Assembly: GCA_038200275.1 (NCBI GenBank)
Contig: JBBPYC010000090.1
Coordinates: 1-39,609 of the forward strand
DNA from: JBBPYC01 sp038200275
GTDB taxonomy: Bacteria > Pseudomonadota > Gammaproteobacteria > Burkholderiales > Burkholderiaceae_C
Length of the DNA: 39,609 bases
Direction of reading: 5' to 3'
The position numbers and the translations under genes are program-made. Shown piece after piece: positions 17,078 through 25,129 of this stretch. Each line of letters begins with the position of its first letter. Positions within the stretch are counted from its first letter, which is position 1. A model generated the notes under the pieces. It saw only the letters and a list, made by a program, of their open reading frames with translations, was not told the origin of the DNA and did no database searches.

Positions 17078-17289
17078 CGCCCCAACTCGGTGCACAGACT
17101 CGTCTACATCAGGTGTATGGCAGGATGCGTGACAAACCGTATTGGCTTGCTCCGGTGCGAGCCGGCGTGGATCGGGTTGGCCGGTGGGATCAGGCAAAGG
17201 CGTCGGGCGTCAAACTTCAGACGTCAGGCACTGCACGCACCGGTCGGCACGCGAGCGGCCTGTTCCTGTCCTCCATCGCCGCCACCGCG

Positions 17290-18882
17290 TCAGACCCCTG
17301 CGCAGGTCCCATCTGCACGTGGGTCGCAGGCACCTTCGATCAGACCATCCGCATGCACGCTGACCGCGCCCGCGTGGCCCATCGTGTCCTCATAGGGGCC
17401 GAGCAGTTCCACATCATGCCCGGCTGCGATCAGTGCCTCGACCAGCGCCGGATCGAAGCGCGATTCGAGCTTCAGATTGGTCGAATCGTCGCCCCAGGTT
17501 CGGCCCAGCAGCCAGCGCGGCGCCGTCACCGCTTGCTGCAGGTTCTGGCCGAACAGCACATGGCGCGTGAAGATGGCAGCCTGCGTCTGCGGCTGGCCTT
17601 CGCCGCCCATGGTGCCGTAGGCCAGCGTGCGGCCGTCGTCCAGCCGCGCAAGTGCCGGATTCAAGGTATGGAACGGCATGCGCCCCGGTGCCAGTTCATT
17701 CGGCCCTGGTGTAAGCGTCAAGCTGGCACCACGGTTCTGCCAGTTGATGCCGGATTGTTTCAGCACCACGCCGCTGCCGAACTCCCAATAGATGCTTTGG
17801 ATGTAGCTGACGACACGGCCTTGCGCATCGGCGGCGCCCATCCAGATCGTGTCGCCAGGCACCGCTAGTTGCGGCCAGGCGGCAGCATGCGCCCCATCGA
17901 TCGCAGCGGCTTGCTTGTCCAGCGATGCATCGGTCAGGAATGCAGCAGGATCGTCACCGCGCGCGGCCATCGCATGCGGGTCACCAACATGTGCGTTGCG
18001 CCACAGAAAGGCCCGCTTGCTCGCTTCGACCAGCCCGTGCAGATGCTCGAACGTCTCCGCCTCCTGCACACCGAGCCGGTCGAACAAGCCGATGATCGCC
18101 AGCGACGAGACGCCCTGCGTGGGCGGTGGGTGGTTGTAGATGCGGCCAACCGAGGTGGTGATCGACAACGGCGCCACGCGCTCGGCATGGAACCCCTGCA
18201 GGTCGGCCAGCCGCAGCGGGCTGCCAACGGCTTCCAGGTCAGCGGCGATGCTGCGTGCCAGTTCCCCGCGGTAGAAGTCCTCCAGCCCGCTGCGTGCAAG
18301 CTGGTCCAGCGTGGTGGCCAAGCGTGGATAGGTCAGCGTGTCGCCGATCTTCGGCAACCCATGCGGCGCGAAGGTGTCCGCAAAGCCGCTCACGTCCTTC
18401 AGCTCGGGCCATTTGGCAGACGTCAATGCAGCTTGCGAACGGGTGACGGGCACGCCTTGTTTTGCATGCCGGATGCCGGCAGCCAGCAACGTATCGAGCG
18501 GCAAGGCATTGCCCCACGGCTCGGCGACTGCAAGCGCTTGTGCCCAACCGCCGATCGCGCCGGCCACAGTGAGGGCAGCGCGCCCGCCACGGGTGGGGAT
18601 CGCGGTATCGCCGTGGTCCGCATAGAAACCAGGCGTTGCAAGCGCCGCCGCGCCGCCGCAGGCACGCACCGCAACCGGTTCCTTGCCCGGCTCGGCGATC
18701 AGCCAGAAGCCGTCGCCGCCGATGCTGTTCATATGCGGATAAACGGCCGCAATGGCAGCCGCCGCAGCCACCATCGCTTCGACCGCGTTGCCGCCGTCTC
18801 GCAAGATCGCAGCGCCGGCTTGCGCCGCCAGATGGTGGGGGGCGGACACCATGCCGCCACGGCAAGTGAGGGGATGCAACAT
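17290..18882 (-). CDS. Gamma-glutamyltransferase-family Ntn hydrolase (oxamate amidohydrolase/HpxW-like)
   Basis: 530 aa from ATG 18882, with no signal peptide, so cytosolic unlike classical periplasmic Ggt. Family features: 'GGMVSAPHHLAAQAGAAILR', 'DGGNAVEAMVAAAAAIAAVY', 'NSIGGDGFWLI', 'NHPPPTQGVSS', the predicted nucleophile Thr345 in 'PGDTIWMGAADAQG', and 'TMGGEGQPQTQAA' in the small subunit. Self-cleavage before Thr345 would give subunits of about 344 and 186 residues. Start and length resemble HpxW, the oxamate amidohydrolase of purine/allantoin breakdown, more than glutathione-cleaving enzymes; this comparison is from memory. The neighbouring remnants (allophanate hydrolase-like, amidohydrolase) support a role in amide-nitrogen use. 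It seems intact. Confidence 0.82.
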   Translation of the reverse strand: MLHPLTCRGGMVSAPHHLAAQAGAAILRDGGNAVEAMVAAAAAIAAVYPHMNSIGGDGFWLIAEPGKEPVAVRACGGAAALATPGFYADHGDTAIPTRGGRAALTVAGAIGGWAQALAVAEPWGNALPLDTLLAAGIRHAKQGVPVTRSQAALTSAKWPELKDVSGFADTFAPHGLPKIGDTLTYPRLATTLDQLARSGLEDFYRGELARSIAADLEAVGSPLRLADLQGFHAERVAPLSITTSVGRIYNHPPPTQGVSSLAIIGLFDRLGVQEAETFEHLHGLVEASKRAFLWRNAHVGDPHAMAARGDDPAAFLTDASLDKQAAAIDGAHAAAWPQLAVPGDTIWMGAADAQGRVVSYIQSIYWEFGSGVVLKQSGINWQNRGASLTLTPGPNELAPGRMPFHTLNPALARLDDGRTLAYGTMGGEGQPQTQAAIFTRHVLFGQNLQQAVTAPRWLLGRTWGDDSTNLKLESRFDPALVEALIAAGHDVELLGPYEDTMGHAGAVSVHADGLIEGACDPRADGTCAGV

Positions 18883-18921
18883 ATGAGAGGCAAAGCCGCC
18901 TTCAATCAGGCGGCAGGTAGT

Positions 18922-19687
18922 TCAGACGCGCGAAAGTATCGCACCTTGCTCGGGTGCCACCACCGGCTGCGGTTTCGGCAGGATCGAAGCAGTTGCATTC
19001 AAGCGATCGCCAGCGCGTAGGCAGAACGCGGGCATCAGCAGTCGCTCGGCGACGACTTCGGTGCCTTCGTTGTCACGCGGCACCCATTGCCCCGCGTGAT
19101 CGTCGAGCACACTGAAGTCGGCCGTGCTGCCGATATTCAAGGTGTCGAGCTCGCCTTCCAGCCCGACCATGCGCGCCGTATTGCGCGTGACCATCGCCAC
19201 CACGTAGCGCAGCGGCAGGCCAAGTGCCATGCGCCTTCAGACCCTTCATGACATCGCGATTGGTCTGTGCCACCTTCGCGGTCGCGCCCACTTCCAGGCA
19301 TTCGGGCCGGTACAACTCGGGGTAATAGTGCCCCTCCAGGCCGCCCGCCAGATAGAACGACATGAATGCGAGCACACGCGTCTTGGCACGGTCAACCACG
19401 AATTTCCGAAAACCCGCTGGCGTGATGCAACTCGGGCCGCGCTGATCTACCAAGGTGGTCACGCCTGAACACACGCCGCATAGATCTGCGTTCAGGCCGA
19501 AGCGCCCGCTCACGCCTTGGTAGATGTAGCCGTGCGTGTCGATCGGGCCGGGCAGCACGAGCTTGCCGCGGGAATCGATCGTCCCGGGGTCGCTTTCAGC
19601 AGGGAGGCCGGGTCCGATGCCTGCGGCGGTGTTGCCGGTCACCAGCACGTCGGAGATGCCGTCACGATCGGCGGTCGGGTCGCTCAC
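18922..19687 (-). pseudogene. Amidohydrolase (dihydroorotase-like) with its catalytic middle deleted
   Basis: The N-terminal part (19687 down to ~19235) reads 'DSRGKLVLPGPIDTHGYIYQ', 'RFGLNADLCGVCSGVTTLVD' and 'GLEGHYYPELY', ending 'TNRDVMKGLKAH'. The next base is already the C-terminal part in another frame: 'MALGLPLRYVVAMVTRNTAR', 'IGSTADFSVLDDHAGQWVPR' and 'DNEGTEVVAERLL'. Relatives have a long barrel segment with metal ligands between these points; all of it is gone. The usual His-x-His of the first metal site is also changed to His-x-Tyr ('DTHGY'). Frame reading continues upstream of 19687 to about 19720 without an ATG, so the N-terminus is decayed too. Dead by several criteria. Confidence 0.83.
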
Positions 19688-19902
19688 GCGACCCCATGTG
19701 AGCAGGTACGATTTGATCAGGGTGACGTGGAAAAGTGGCGTTTTATTGGATAAGTCCAGAAGGTATTTCTGAATCTATATGTGGCATACCGCGCAATTTG
19801 CGCTAGCTGCACGTGCGGCGTCGCTTGGGTGCCGGGCGATGTCAAACGCCGACGCTCGCTACACCCTCGACGCCCGCGCCGCCTTCCGATTTGCCTCGCG
19901 CC

Positions 19903-20619
19903 ATGACCAGCACTACCAAGAAAAACAGCATTCAGGCTCAGTTGCAGGATGCGCAAGCGCGGTCTTTGTTATTCATACGGCCCGGCTTCCTGATCCGTCG
20001 GCTGCACCAGATCCACAGCAGCCTGTTCGCTGAAGCAACCCGTGCGTTCGACGTGACGCCAGTGCAATACAGCCTGCTGACCGCACTGTCCGATCACGGT
20101 GAGATGGACCAGAACACGCTGGCGATGGAGATCGGCCTGGAGCGCACCACGGTCGCTGAGGTGCTGCCGCGGCTTGAAGCGCGGGAGCTGATCGTGCGGC
20201 GCCAGTCGGCCGAGGATCGTCGGGTCAAGCAGGTGAAGCTGAGCCGCGAGGGCGCTTCGTTGGTCAAGCGAATCACCGAGTCCGCGCAGCGTGCACATGA
20301 CCGCACGATCGAAGGCCTGCCTGAAGCAGAGCGTGACCAGTTCCTACTGCGGCTGGTCCGGCTGGTTGAGGCCAACAACGAACTCGACATGGCGCCGCTG
20401 CGACTGCGCCGACGCAGGCTGAAGATCCCGCAGCGTCGGGCTGCGCGGCAGTGCGTTGCGCATGCTCTGCCTGGACTGCGGTCTGGTTGGGCCAGCTCGA
20501 ACACCTTCAACCACCAAGACCAACTAACCTTGCAATCCCGGACTTCCTCGTTGTGCGTGGCGCGGCAAGAGGGGGCAGGTCAGGATAGCGGTCAAGAACT
20601 GTCATTCGTAGGCGTGTGA
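19903..20619 (+). CDS. MarR-family transcriptional regulator with an unusual C-terminal tail
   Basis: From ATG 19903 ('MTSTTKKNSIQAQLQDA') the protein has 238 residues. The first ~165 are a standard MarR: 'VTPVQYSLLTALSDHGEMDQ', the helix-turn-helix 'NTLAMEIGLERTTVAEVLPR', the wing 'RRQSAEDRRVKQVKLSREG', and the dimer helices through 'VRLVEANNELDMAPLRLRRR'. MarR proteins normally end there. Here about 65 further residues, Arg- and Ser-rich with no domain I recognise, run to 20619. The simplest reading is a lost stop codon. It is divergent from the dead amidohydrolase and may once have controlled it. An in-frame upstream ATG at 19813 would add 30 non-family residues. Confidence 0.8.
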   Translation: MTSTTKKNSIQAQLQDAQARSLLFIRPGFLIRRLHQIHSSLFAEATRAFDVTPVQYSLLTALSDHGEMDQNTLAMEIGLERTTVAEVLPRLEARELIVRRQSAEDRRVKQVKLSREGASLVKRITESAQRAHDRTIEGLPEAERDQFLLRLVRLVEANNELDMAPLRLRRRRLKIPQRRAARQCVAHALPGLRSGWASSNTFNHQDQLTLQSRTSSLCVARQEGAGQDSGQELSFVGV

Positions 20620-21192
20620 TGCCATGTTCTCGATCGGTCGACCACTGGCCACCATCGCGCGAAGCGGCTCGTTGCAAGCTAAGGCCGCCTGCCATCATCA
20701 GCGAATGGCCACGTAGCGAAACGAGACCGCCTGACAGCACCGCACCAAGCAGATTGGAAGGTCAGTCGTCGTGACGGATGAACACATCCACAGCAGCAAA
20801 CCCCAACGACATCGACAGGGTCGCGGTCCATCGGCTTGCAGTGCTGGATGCTTTCATACTTATCTTCCTCCACAGATCATTGCCCCGATGAAGCCTGCTG
20901 ACGTGCTGCAACCAGCCGCTTTGGCCTCAGGTGCGATCGGGTCTGGAAATGCCTCCGGGGTGGGAGTCACAACCAAGCCACACAGAAGCAGAAGCAAAAA
21001 TCAATGTCAAACAGGGCGAATCCGCGCGTACGGTCTGCGAGGTGCGCTATGTCTTTGATAGCGAAATGCTTGCGCCAAGCATTCGGCCCCGTGCCCCGAT
21101 TCGTTCCTGCGCCCAATGCAACTTCTGGAGCTCTGCCTACAGCAGAGGCCGCTGGATTCTGGTGACTGGCGCAATGATCAAGGGCCCCACGG
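20620..21192. other. Intergenic stretch with one possible gene remnant
   Basis: No intact gene is supported between the MarR gene and the alpha/beta hydrolase. Short frames on both strands lack family features. The one suggestive item is the minus-strand mini-ORF at 20762-20857, listed separately. Confidence 0.5.
20762..20857 (-). pseudogene. Possible remnant of a secreted-protein gene start
   Basis: A 31-codon minus-strand ORF starts at ATG 20857 with a good ribosome binding site (GAGGAAG) before it. Its product, 'MKASSTASRWTATLSMSLGF' followed by 'AAVDVFIRHDD', looks like the beginning of a signal peptide and then stops. It may be the leftover 5' end of a periplasmic binding protein gene. 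Nothing recognisable continues downstream. Confidence 0.3.
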
Positions 21193-22014
21193 TCACTTCA
21201 TCGAGTCCACCATTCGCGTAATCGCACCATCCGGCGCAGCCAGTTCTTCAAGGACCGTGAAGTGGTTGTGCTCTGCCAGAGCAGCCAGCCGATTACCGGG
21301 CACCGCATCGCGAGCGTCGGCAAAGTCGATCGACTGGCGTTGCAACTCCGGCAGTTCGTCACCGCCATAGACCAGTGCCAGCGGCTTGCTGCTGATCGGC
21401 AGTCGCAATGGGCTCAATGCGTCGACCTCCTGCTCGGTCAGTTGCAGCTTGTCGTTCAGATAGCACAGCCGCATTGGCGCCAGATCGTAAATACCGCTGA
21501 TCGCGATGCCGCCAATCACGCCGGGCTCCTCCATGCACATGGCGGTCAGGTGCCCGCCGGCCGACCAGCCGGAGACAAGAATGCGTTGCCGGTCCACCCC
21601 GGCCAGATCGTCGGCGCCGTGCAGATAGCCGATGGCCGCGCGGACTTCGTGAACAATTTTGGTCAGTGACGCATCGGGCGCCAGCGTGTAGCCAACCAGT
21701 GCCACATGCACGCCGTGCGCCAGCGGACCGGCCGCGAGGAAACTGAAGTCATTCTTGCTGCGCATCTGCCAGTAACCACCGTGGATGAACACCAGCAGTG
21801 GGCCCGGTCGGTCCGCCGGCAGATAGTCGATCCGGTTGCGTGGTGCCGGGCCGTACTGCAGCTCCCGGTAACCGGGATGGGAAGCGCGCAGCGCCGCACT
21901 GCGTTCGCCGAACGCCTGCATCATCGCGCCGCTGCCGCTAACTGCAGCCGAGTTGTTGTAGGCCGCGTCGAGCGCGGTGCGGTCCATGCCGCGATAGGTA
22001 TTGGTGGTACTCAC
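21193..22014 (-). CDS. Alpha/beta hydrolase, kynurenine-formamidase-like
   Basis: 273 aa. The oxyanion-hole motif 'VFIHGGYWQM' (HGGYW, as in arylformamidases of the hormone-sensitive-lipase branch) is near residue 77. The nucleophile elbow is 'VSGWSAGGHLTAMC' near residue 150. The C-terminal acid and His are likely in 'LVYGGDELPELQRQS' and 'AEHNHFTVLEEL'. N-terminal features 'YRGMDRTALDAAYNN' match formamidase-like relatives. Likely role: hydrolysis of an N-formyl or N-acyl arylamine or a small ester; the exact substrate is unproven. The start is GTG 22014 in a GTGA overlap with the broken ABC ATPase upstream, so it was the last gene of that operon. An anthranilate operon lies 10 kb away, which makes kynurenine breakdown an attractive but unproven link. 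Confidence 0.8.
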   Translation of the reverse strand: MSTTNTYRGMDRTALDAAYNNSAAVSGSGAMMQAFGERSAALRASHPGYRELQYGPAPRNRIDYLPADRPGPLLVFIHGGYWQMRSKNDFSFLAAGPLAHGVHVALVGYTLAPDASLTKIVHEVRAAIGYLHGADDLAGVDRQRILVSGWSAGGHLTAMCMEEPGVIGGIAISGIYDLAPMRLCYLNDKLQLTEQEVDALSPLRLPISSKPLALVYGGDELPELQRQSIDFADARDAVPGNRLAALAEHNHFTVLEELAAPDGAITRMVDSMK

Positions 22015-22620
22015 GCCGTTTCCTTTGTTCTCAGGTGACTGGTCAATCGTAAGGTCAGATCCCGGCGCGCAATACTGAACGTTGGTGTAGTGATCTCCCG
22101 AGGGCGAAGCAGGTCGAGCCGGATGTCGGCATCAATACGACCGGTCCCAGCGGTCATTACCGCCACGCGGTCGGACAGCAACACGGCTTCTTCGACCGCA
22201 TGGATGAGGAACACGACGGTCAGTTTCGTGCGCTGCCAGATGTCGAGCAGTTCATGCTGGAGCTTTTCACGGGTCGGTGCGTCGAGTGCGCCGATTGGCT
22301 CGTCAATCAGCGGCACCTCGCATTCGTTCGCCAGCACGCGCGCAATTGCAACGCGCTGCTTCATGCCGCCAGACAACTGGCCGGGGTAGTAGTCAGCGAA
22401 CTTGCCCAGACCCACCATCTCGGTGTCGTGCATCGACAGTTCGTCGAGACGGGCTTTGGGAATGTTGCGCTGGCGCTGGCCGAAGCCGACGTTCTGCTTC
22501 ACCGTCAGCCAGGGAAACAGGCCGTAGTCCTGAAACACCAGGCCGCGTTCCGGCCCCGGCGCAGCGATCGTGCGGGTGTAGCCTGCAGCCGGCGTGCCGT
22601 AAGCGATCCGGTCGCTCGTC
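22011..22620 (-). pseudogene. SsuB/TauB-type ABC ATPase lacking its N-terminus
   Basis: The minus strand reads the second part of a nitrate/sulfonate-type ATPase: Q-loop 'GLVFQDYGLFPWLTVKQNV', signature 'YPGQLSGGMKQRVAIARVLA', Walker B 'VPLIDEPIGALDA', D-loop, and H-loop 'FLIHAVEEAVLLSDRV'. The Walker A region and everything before it are absent. Upstream codons (to 22682) do not look like this family. Walker B and H-loop wording is also slightly off the family norm (ID-E-P-I, IHAVEEA). Without Walker A it cannot bind ATP normally. Its partner permease and binding protein are not in the window. The stop overlaps the GTG of the alpha/beta hydrolase. The 5' edge is approximate. Confidence 0.75.
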
Positions 22621-22729
22621 GAATGCCAGATGACTGGCTGACCGAAGTGCAACGATGACGGCGTGGTGTAGGCATGATGCACACTGCGGACATCTTCAGA
22701 GCTCGCTTGATTTCACAAGGACGATGACC

Positions 22730-23140
22730 ATGAGCCGCATTGCCATCACCGCCGCCGGCCACCGTTTCGTCGCCGACACGCATCCGGATGCGCCGCGTAC
22801 AGTCGCAGCGTTCATGCAGTTGCTGCCGTATCGCCAGCAATTGATCCACGTGCGCTGGAGCGGCGAAGGCTGCTGGGTGCCGTTGGGCGATTTCGAGCTT
22901 GGCGTCGGTTTCGAGAACCACACCAGCCATCCATCGGTCGGCGACATCCTGTTCTACCCGGGCGGGTACAGCGAGACCGAAATCATCCTGGCCTATGGTG
23001 CGTGCAGCTTTGCCAGCAAGATGGGGACGCTGGCCGGCAACCATTTCCTCACGATCACCGAAGGGCGGGAGCACTTGCGTGCGCTCGGCGCCACGGTGCT
23101 CTGGAAAGGTGCGCAGGATGTGCTGTTCGAAGCCGTCTGA
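22730..23140 (+). CDS. DUF3830 family protein (cyclophilin-like fold family)
   Basis: 136 aa. The whole length matches DUF3830: 'ITAAGHRFVADTHPDAPRTV', 'LLPYRQQLIHVRWSGEGCWV', 'GFENHTSHPSVGDILFYPGG' and 'ASKMGTLAGNHFLTITEGRE'. Family members adopt a cyclophilin-like barrel and have no established activity. In other Burkholderiales they occur beside amide/carboxylate catabolic and transport genes (general impression). The start is ATG 22730, because AAGGA (22717-22721) lies eight bases upstream; the in-frame ATG 22724 is too close to it. It is divergent from the dead SsuB-like gene and convergent with the M20 deacylase, so it stands alone. Confidence 0.87.
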   Translation: MSRIAITAAGHRFVADTHPDAPRTVAAFMQLLPYRQQLIHVRWSGEGCWVPLGDFELGVGFENHTSHPSVGDILFYPGGYSETEIILAYGACSFASKMGTLAGNHFLTITEGREHLRALGATVLWKGAQDVLFEAV

Positions 23141-23214
23141 GTTCTTGACCGCACTCGCGTTCTACGTTCCTGAGCTTTCCGCCTGGCTGCCGACGGCGAT
23201 CGGCTGGTAGGCTG

Positions 23215-24366
23215 TCAGGACGTCCTAGCGTCGCACCAGTCGTCGATCAAGCCGACGAACAGCTCGTGCGCCTCACCGATGCGGTCGACCCGGCAATACT
23301 CATCGGTCTGGTGCGCCATCTCTGGCTCGCCGGGCCCGAGGATCACGATCGGCGGCATGCCCAGCGGCAGCCGCAGTGCCGCTGCATCGGTGAAGTAGGA
23401 GACCGTGCGGTGCTCCGGTGCGGCACCGCCCTGACGGGCTGCACAAAGTGCGAACACGCGCCGCATCCAGGGGTCCTGCGGCTCGGTATAAACGCTCGCC
23501 ACGTCAAGCCGCGGCGCGAGCGTGATTCCGTCGCCCAGTACGCGACACAGGCAGCGCAGCACATTCGCATGGTCCTGGCCCGCAACGCTGCGGATGTCGA
23601 TACCGATCTCAGCCGCGTCCGGCACGGAATTGATGTTTATGCCGCCCGTCACGGTGCCGACGTTCAAGGTCGGCGCGCCCATCAGCGCATGGGCTTTCTC
23701 CTCGAACTCGAACTGCTCCAGCGCAAGCGCAGCGCGCGCAATCTTGTAGACCGCGTTGTCACCGCGCTCCGGCATGGAGCCGTGTGCGGTCACCCCGCTG
23801 GCCTTGCCGGTCAGCCAGAACGCGCCTTTATGGCCGAGCAGCGGTGCATTGCCAGTCGGCTCGGCCACCACCAACGCGCCGGCGCGGCCGAGCAGTTCGG
23901 CTGCATCGGGCGCACGTGCCATGGCGAACGCGCCTTCACAGCCGGTCTCTTCGCCGGCTGTGATGATCAGGGTGCAGCCAGGGCCGTCGCGCAATCGGTC
24001 GGCCCTTGCAATGGCCGCCGTCGTGAAGGCTGCAACGCCGCTTTTCATGTCGGTGGAGCCACGGCCATACAGGCGGCCGCCCTCGATGGTCGCGGCGAAT
24101 GGATCATGCGACCAAGGTGCTGCGCCGAGCGGCACCACGTCCACATGCCCAGTGAACGCAAGTGGCGCATGCTTCGACGTGCGACTGCCGATGCGTGCGA
24201 CCAGACTGGTGCGTCGTGGTGCAAATTCGTGCGTGCGGCAGACATAGCCAGCGGCGGTCAGCAAATCGGCCAGCATCTCGATGCAGGTGTCTTCGTGCCC
24301 AGGCGGGTTCACGGTGTTGACGCGCACCAACGCTTGCGTGAGTGCGACGGGATCGGGGATGTTCAT
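23215..24366 (-). CDS. M20-family metallo-deacylase (ArgE/DapE-like)
   Basis: 383 aa from ATG 24366 (AAGGA nine bases upstream). Metal-site motifs are in order: 'AFTGHVDVVPLG' (His, Asp), 'YGRGSTDMKSGVAA' (bridging Asp), 'IITAGEETGCEG' (catalytic Glu-Glu) and 'VVAEPTGN' (Glu/Asp ligand region). The dimerisation lid is in the middle ('VTAHGSMPERGDNAVYKIA'), and the last His is in 'GPGEPEMAHQTDEYC'. The enzyme would remove an acyl group from an N-acyl amino acid or similar amide. It lies 28 bp after livF on the same strand, as the last gene of the livKHMGF operon. The transporter may therefore import its substrate, an N-acylated amino compound (inference). Confidence 0.87.
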   Translation of the reverse strand: MNIPDPVALTQALVRVNTVNPPGHEDTCIEMLADLLTAAGYVCRTHEFAPRRTSLVARIGSRTSKHAPLAFTGHVDVVPLGAAPWSHDPFAATIEGGRLYGRGSTDMKSGVAAFTTAAIARADRLRDGPGCTLIITAGEETGCEGAFAMARAPDAAELLGRAGALVVAEPTGNAPLLGHKGAFWLTGKASGVTAHGSMPERGDNAVYKIARAALALEQFEFEEKAHALMGAPTLNVGTVTGGININSVPDAAEIGIDIRSVAGQDHANVLRCLCRVLGDGITLAPRLDVASVYTEPQDPWMRRVFALCAARQGGAAPEHRTVSYFTDAAALRLPLGMPPIVILGPGEPEMAHQTDEYCRVDRIGEAHELFVGLIDDWCDARTS

Positions 24367-24394
24367 TGGATTGGTCCTTGCTTGGTGACTTGAT

Positions 24395-25129
24395 TCAGCC
24401 AAAATAGGCTGCACGCACCTGTTCGTCATCGGCGAGTTGCTGCGCTGTGCCTTGCGCCACCAGCCGACCTTGAGTCAGCACATAGCCATGGTGGGCGATC
24501 GCCAGCGTTTGCCGCACGTTCTGCTCGACCAGCAGGATCGTGATGCCCAGCCGCTGATTGATGTCGGCAATGATGCGAAAGTTCTCCTTGACGAATAACG
24601 GCGACAGGCCCAGCGACGGCTCGTCGACGATCAGCAGTTTCGGCTGGGCCATGAGTCCGCGGCCGATCGAGACCATGGCTTGCTCGCCGCCGGACATGGT
24701 GCCGGCCAGTTGCTGACGACGTTCCTTGAGCCGGGGAAACAGCGCGAAGGCTTGTTCGATCCGACGTGCGACTTCTGCGCTATCGCGCTGTTGGTAGGCG
24801 CCGACTCGCAGGTTCTCCTCAACAGTCATCTTTGGGAATACCTTGCGGCCTTCCGGGATGCACGCAATGCCGCTGGCGATCACACGGTGCGTCGGCAGCC
24901 GCTGAATCTCTTGCCCGTCGAACCGGATCTTGCCGGTATGCGGCGGCGTGAGGCCAAGGATTGCGCGGATCAAGGTCGACTTGCCGGCGCCGTTCGCGCC
25001 GAGCAGGCAGGTGATGCTGCCTTGGGCCACCGTGAGCGAGACCCCGTGCAACACATCGACTCGGTCATACGTGCTGTGGATGTCACTGAGCTCCAGGATC
25101 GGCGATGCCGGATGGGTAGCAGTCGTCAT
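24395..25129 (-). CDS. livF: Branched-chain-type ABC transporter ATPase LivF
   Basis: 244 aa, the usual length. Walker A 'LLGANGAGKSTLIRAILGL', the Q-loop region leading into 'IPEGRKVFPKMTVEENLRVG', signature 'TMSGGEQAMVSIGRGLMAQP', Walker B 'LLIVDEPSLGLSP', and 'ILLVEQNV', where LivF has Glu-Gln in place of the H-loop. The 'EGRKVFPKMTV' box is diagnostic for LivF. It pairs with LivG on the cytosolic face of the permease. ATG 25129 overlaps the livG stop (ATGA), so the two are translationally coupled. Confidence 0.92.
   Translation of the reverse strand: MTTATHPASPILELSDIHSTYDRVDVLHGVSLTVAQGSITCLLGANGAGKSTLIRAILGLTPPHTGKIRFDGQEIQRLPTHRVIASGIACIPEGRKVFPKMTVEENLRVGAYQQRDSAEVARRIEQAFALFPRLKERRQQLAGTMSGGEQAMVSIGRGLMAQPKLLIVDEPSLGLSPLFVKENFRIIADINQRLGITILLVEQNVRQTLAIAHHGYVLTQGRLVAQGTAQQLADDEQVRAAYFG

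Noticed and set aside
17869..19020. A 383-codon open frame on the plus strand
   Set aside because: It is antisense to the GGT-family gene and the amidohydrolase remnant; composition is that of a shadow frame.
23266..24393. A 375-codon open frame on the plus strand
   Set aside because: It is antisense to the M20 deacylase gene, whose metal-site motifs are all in place.
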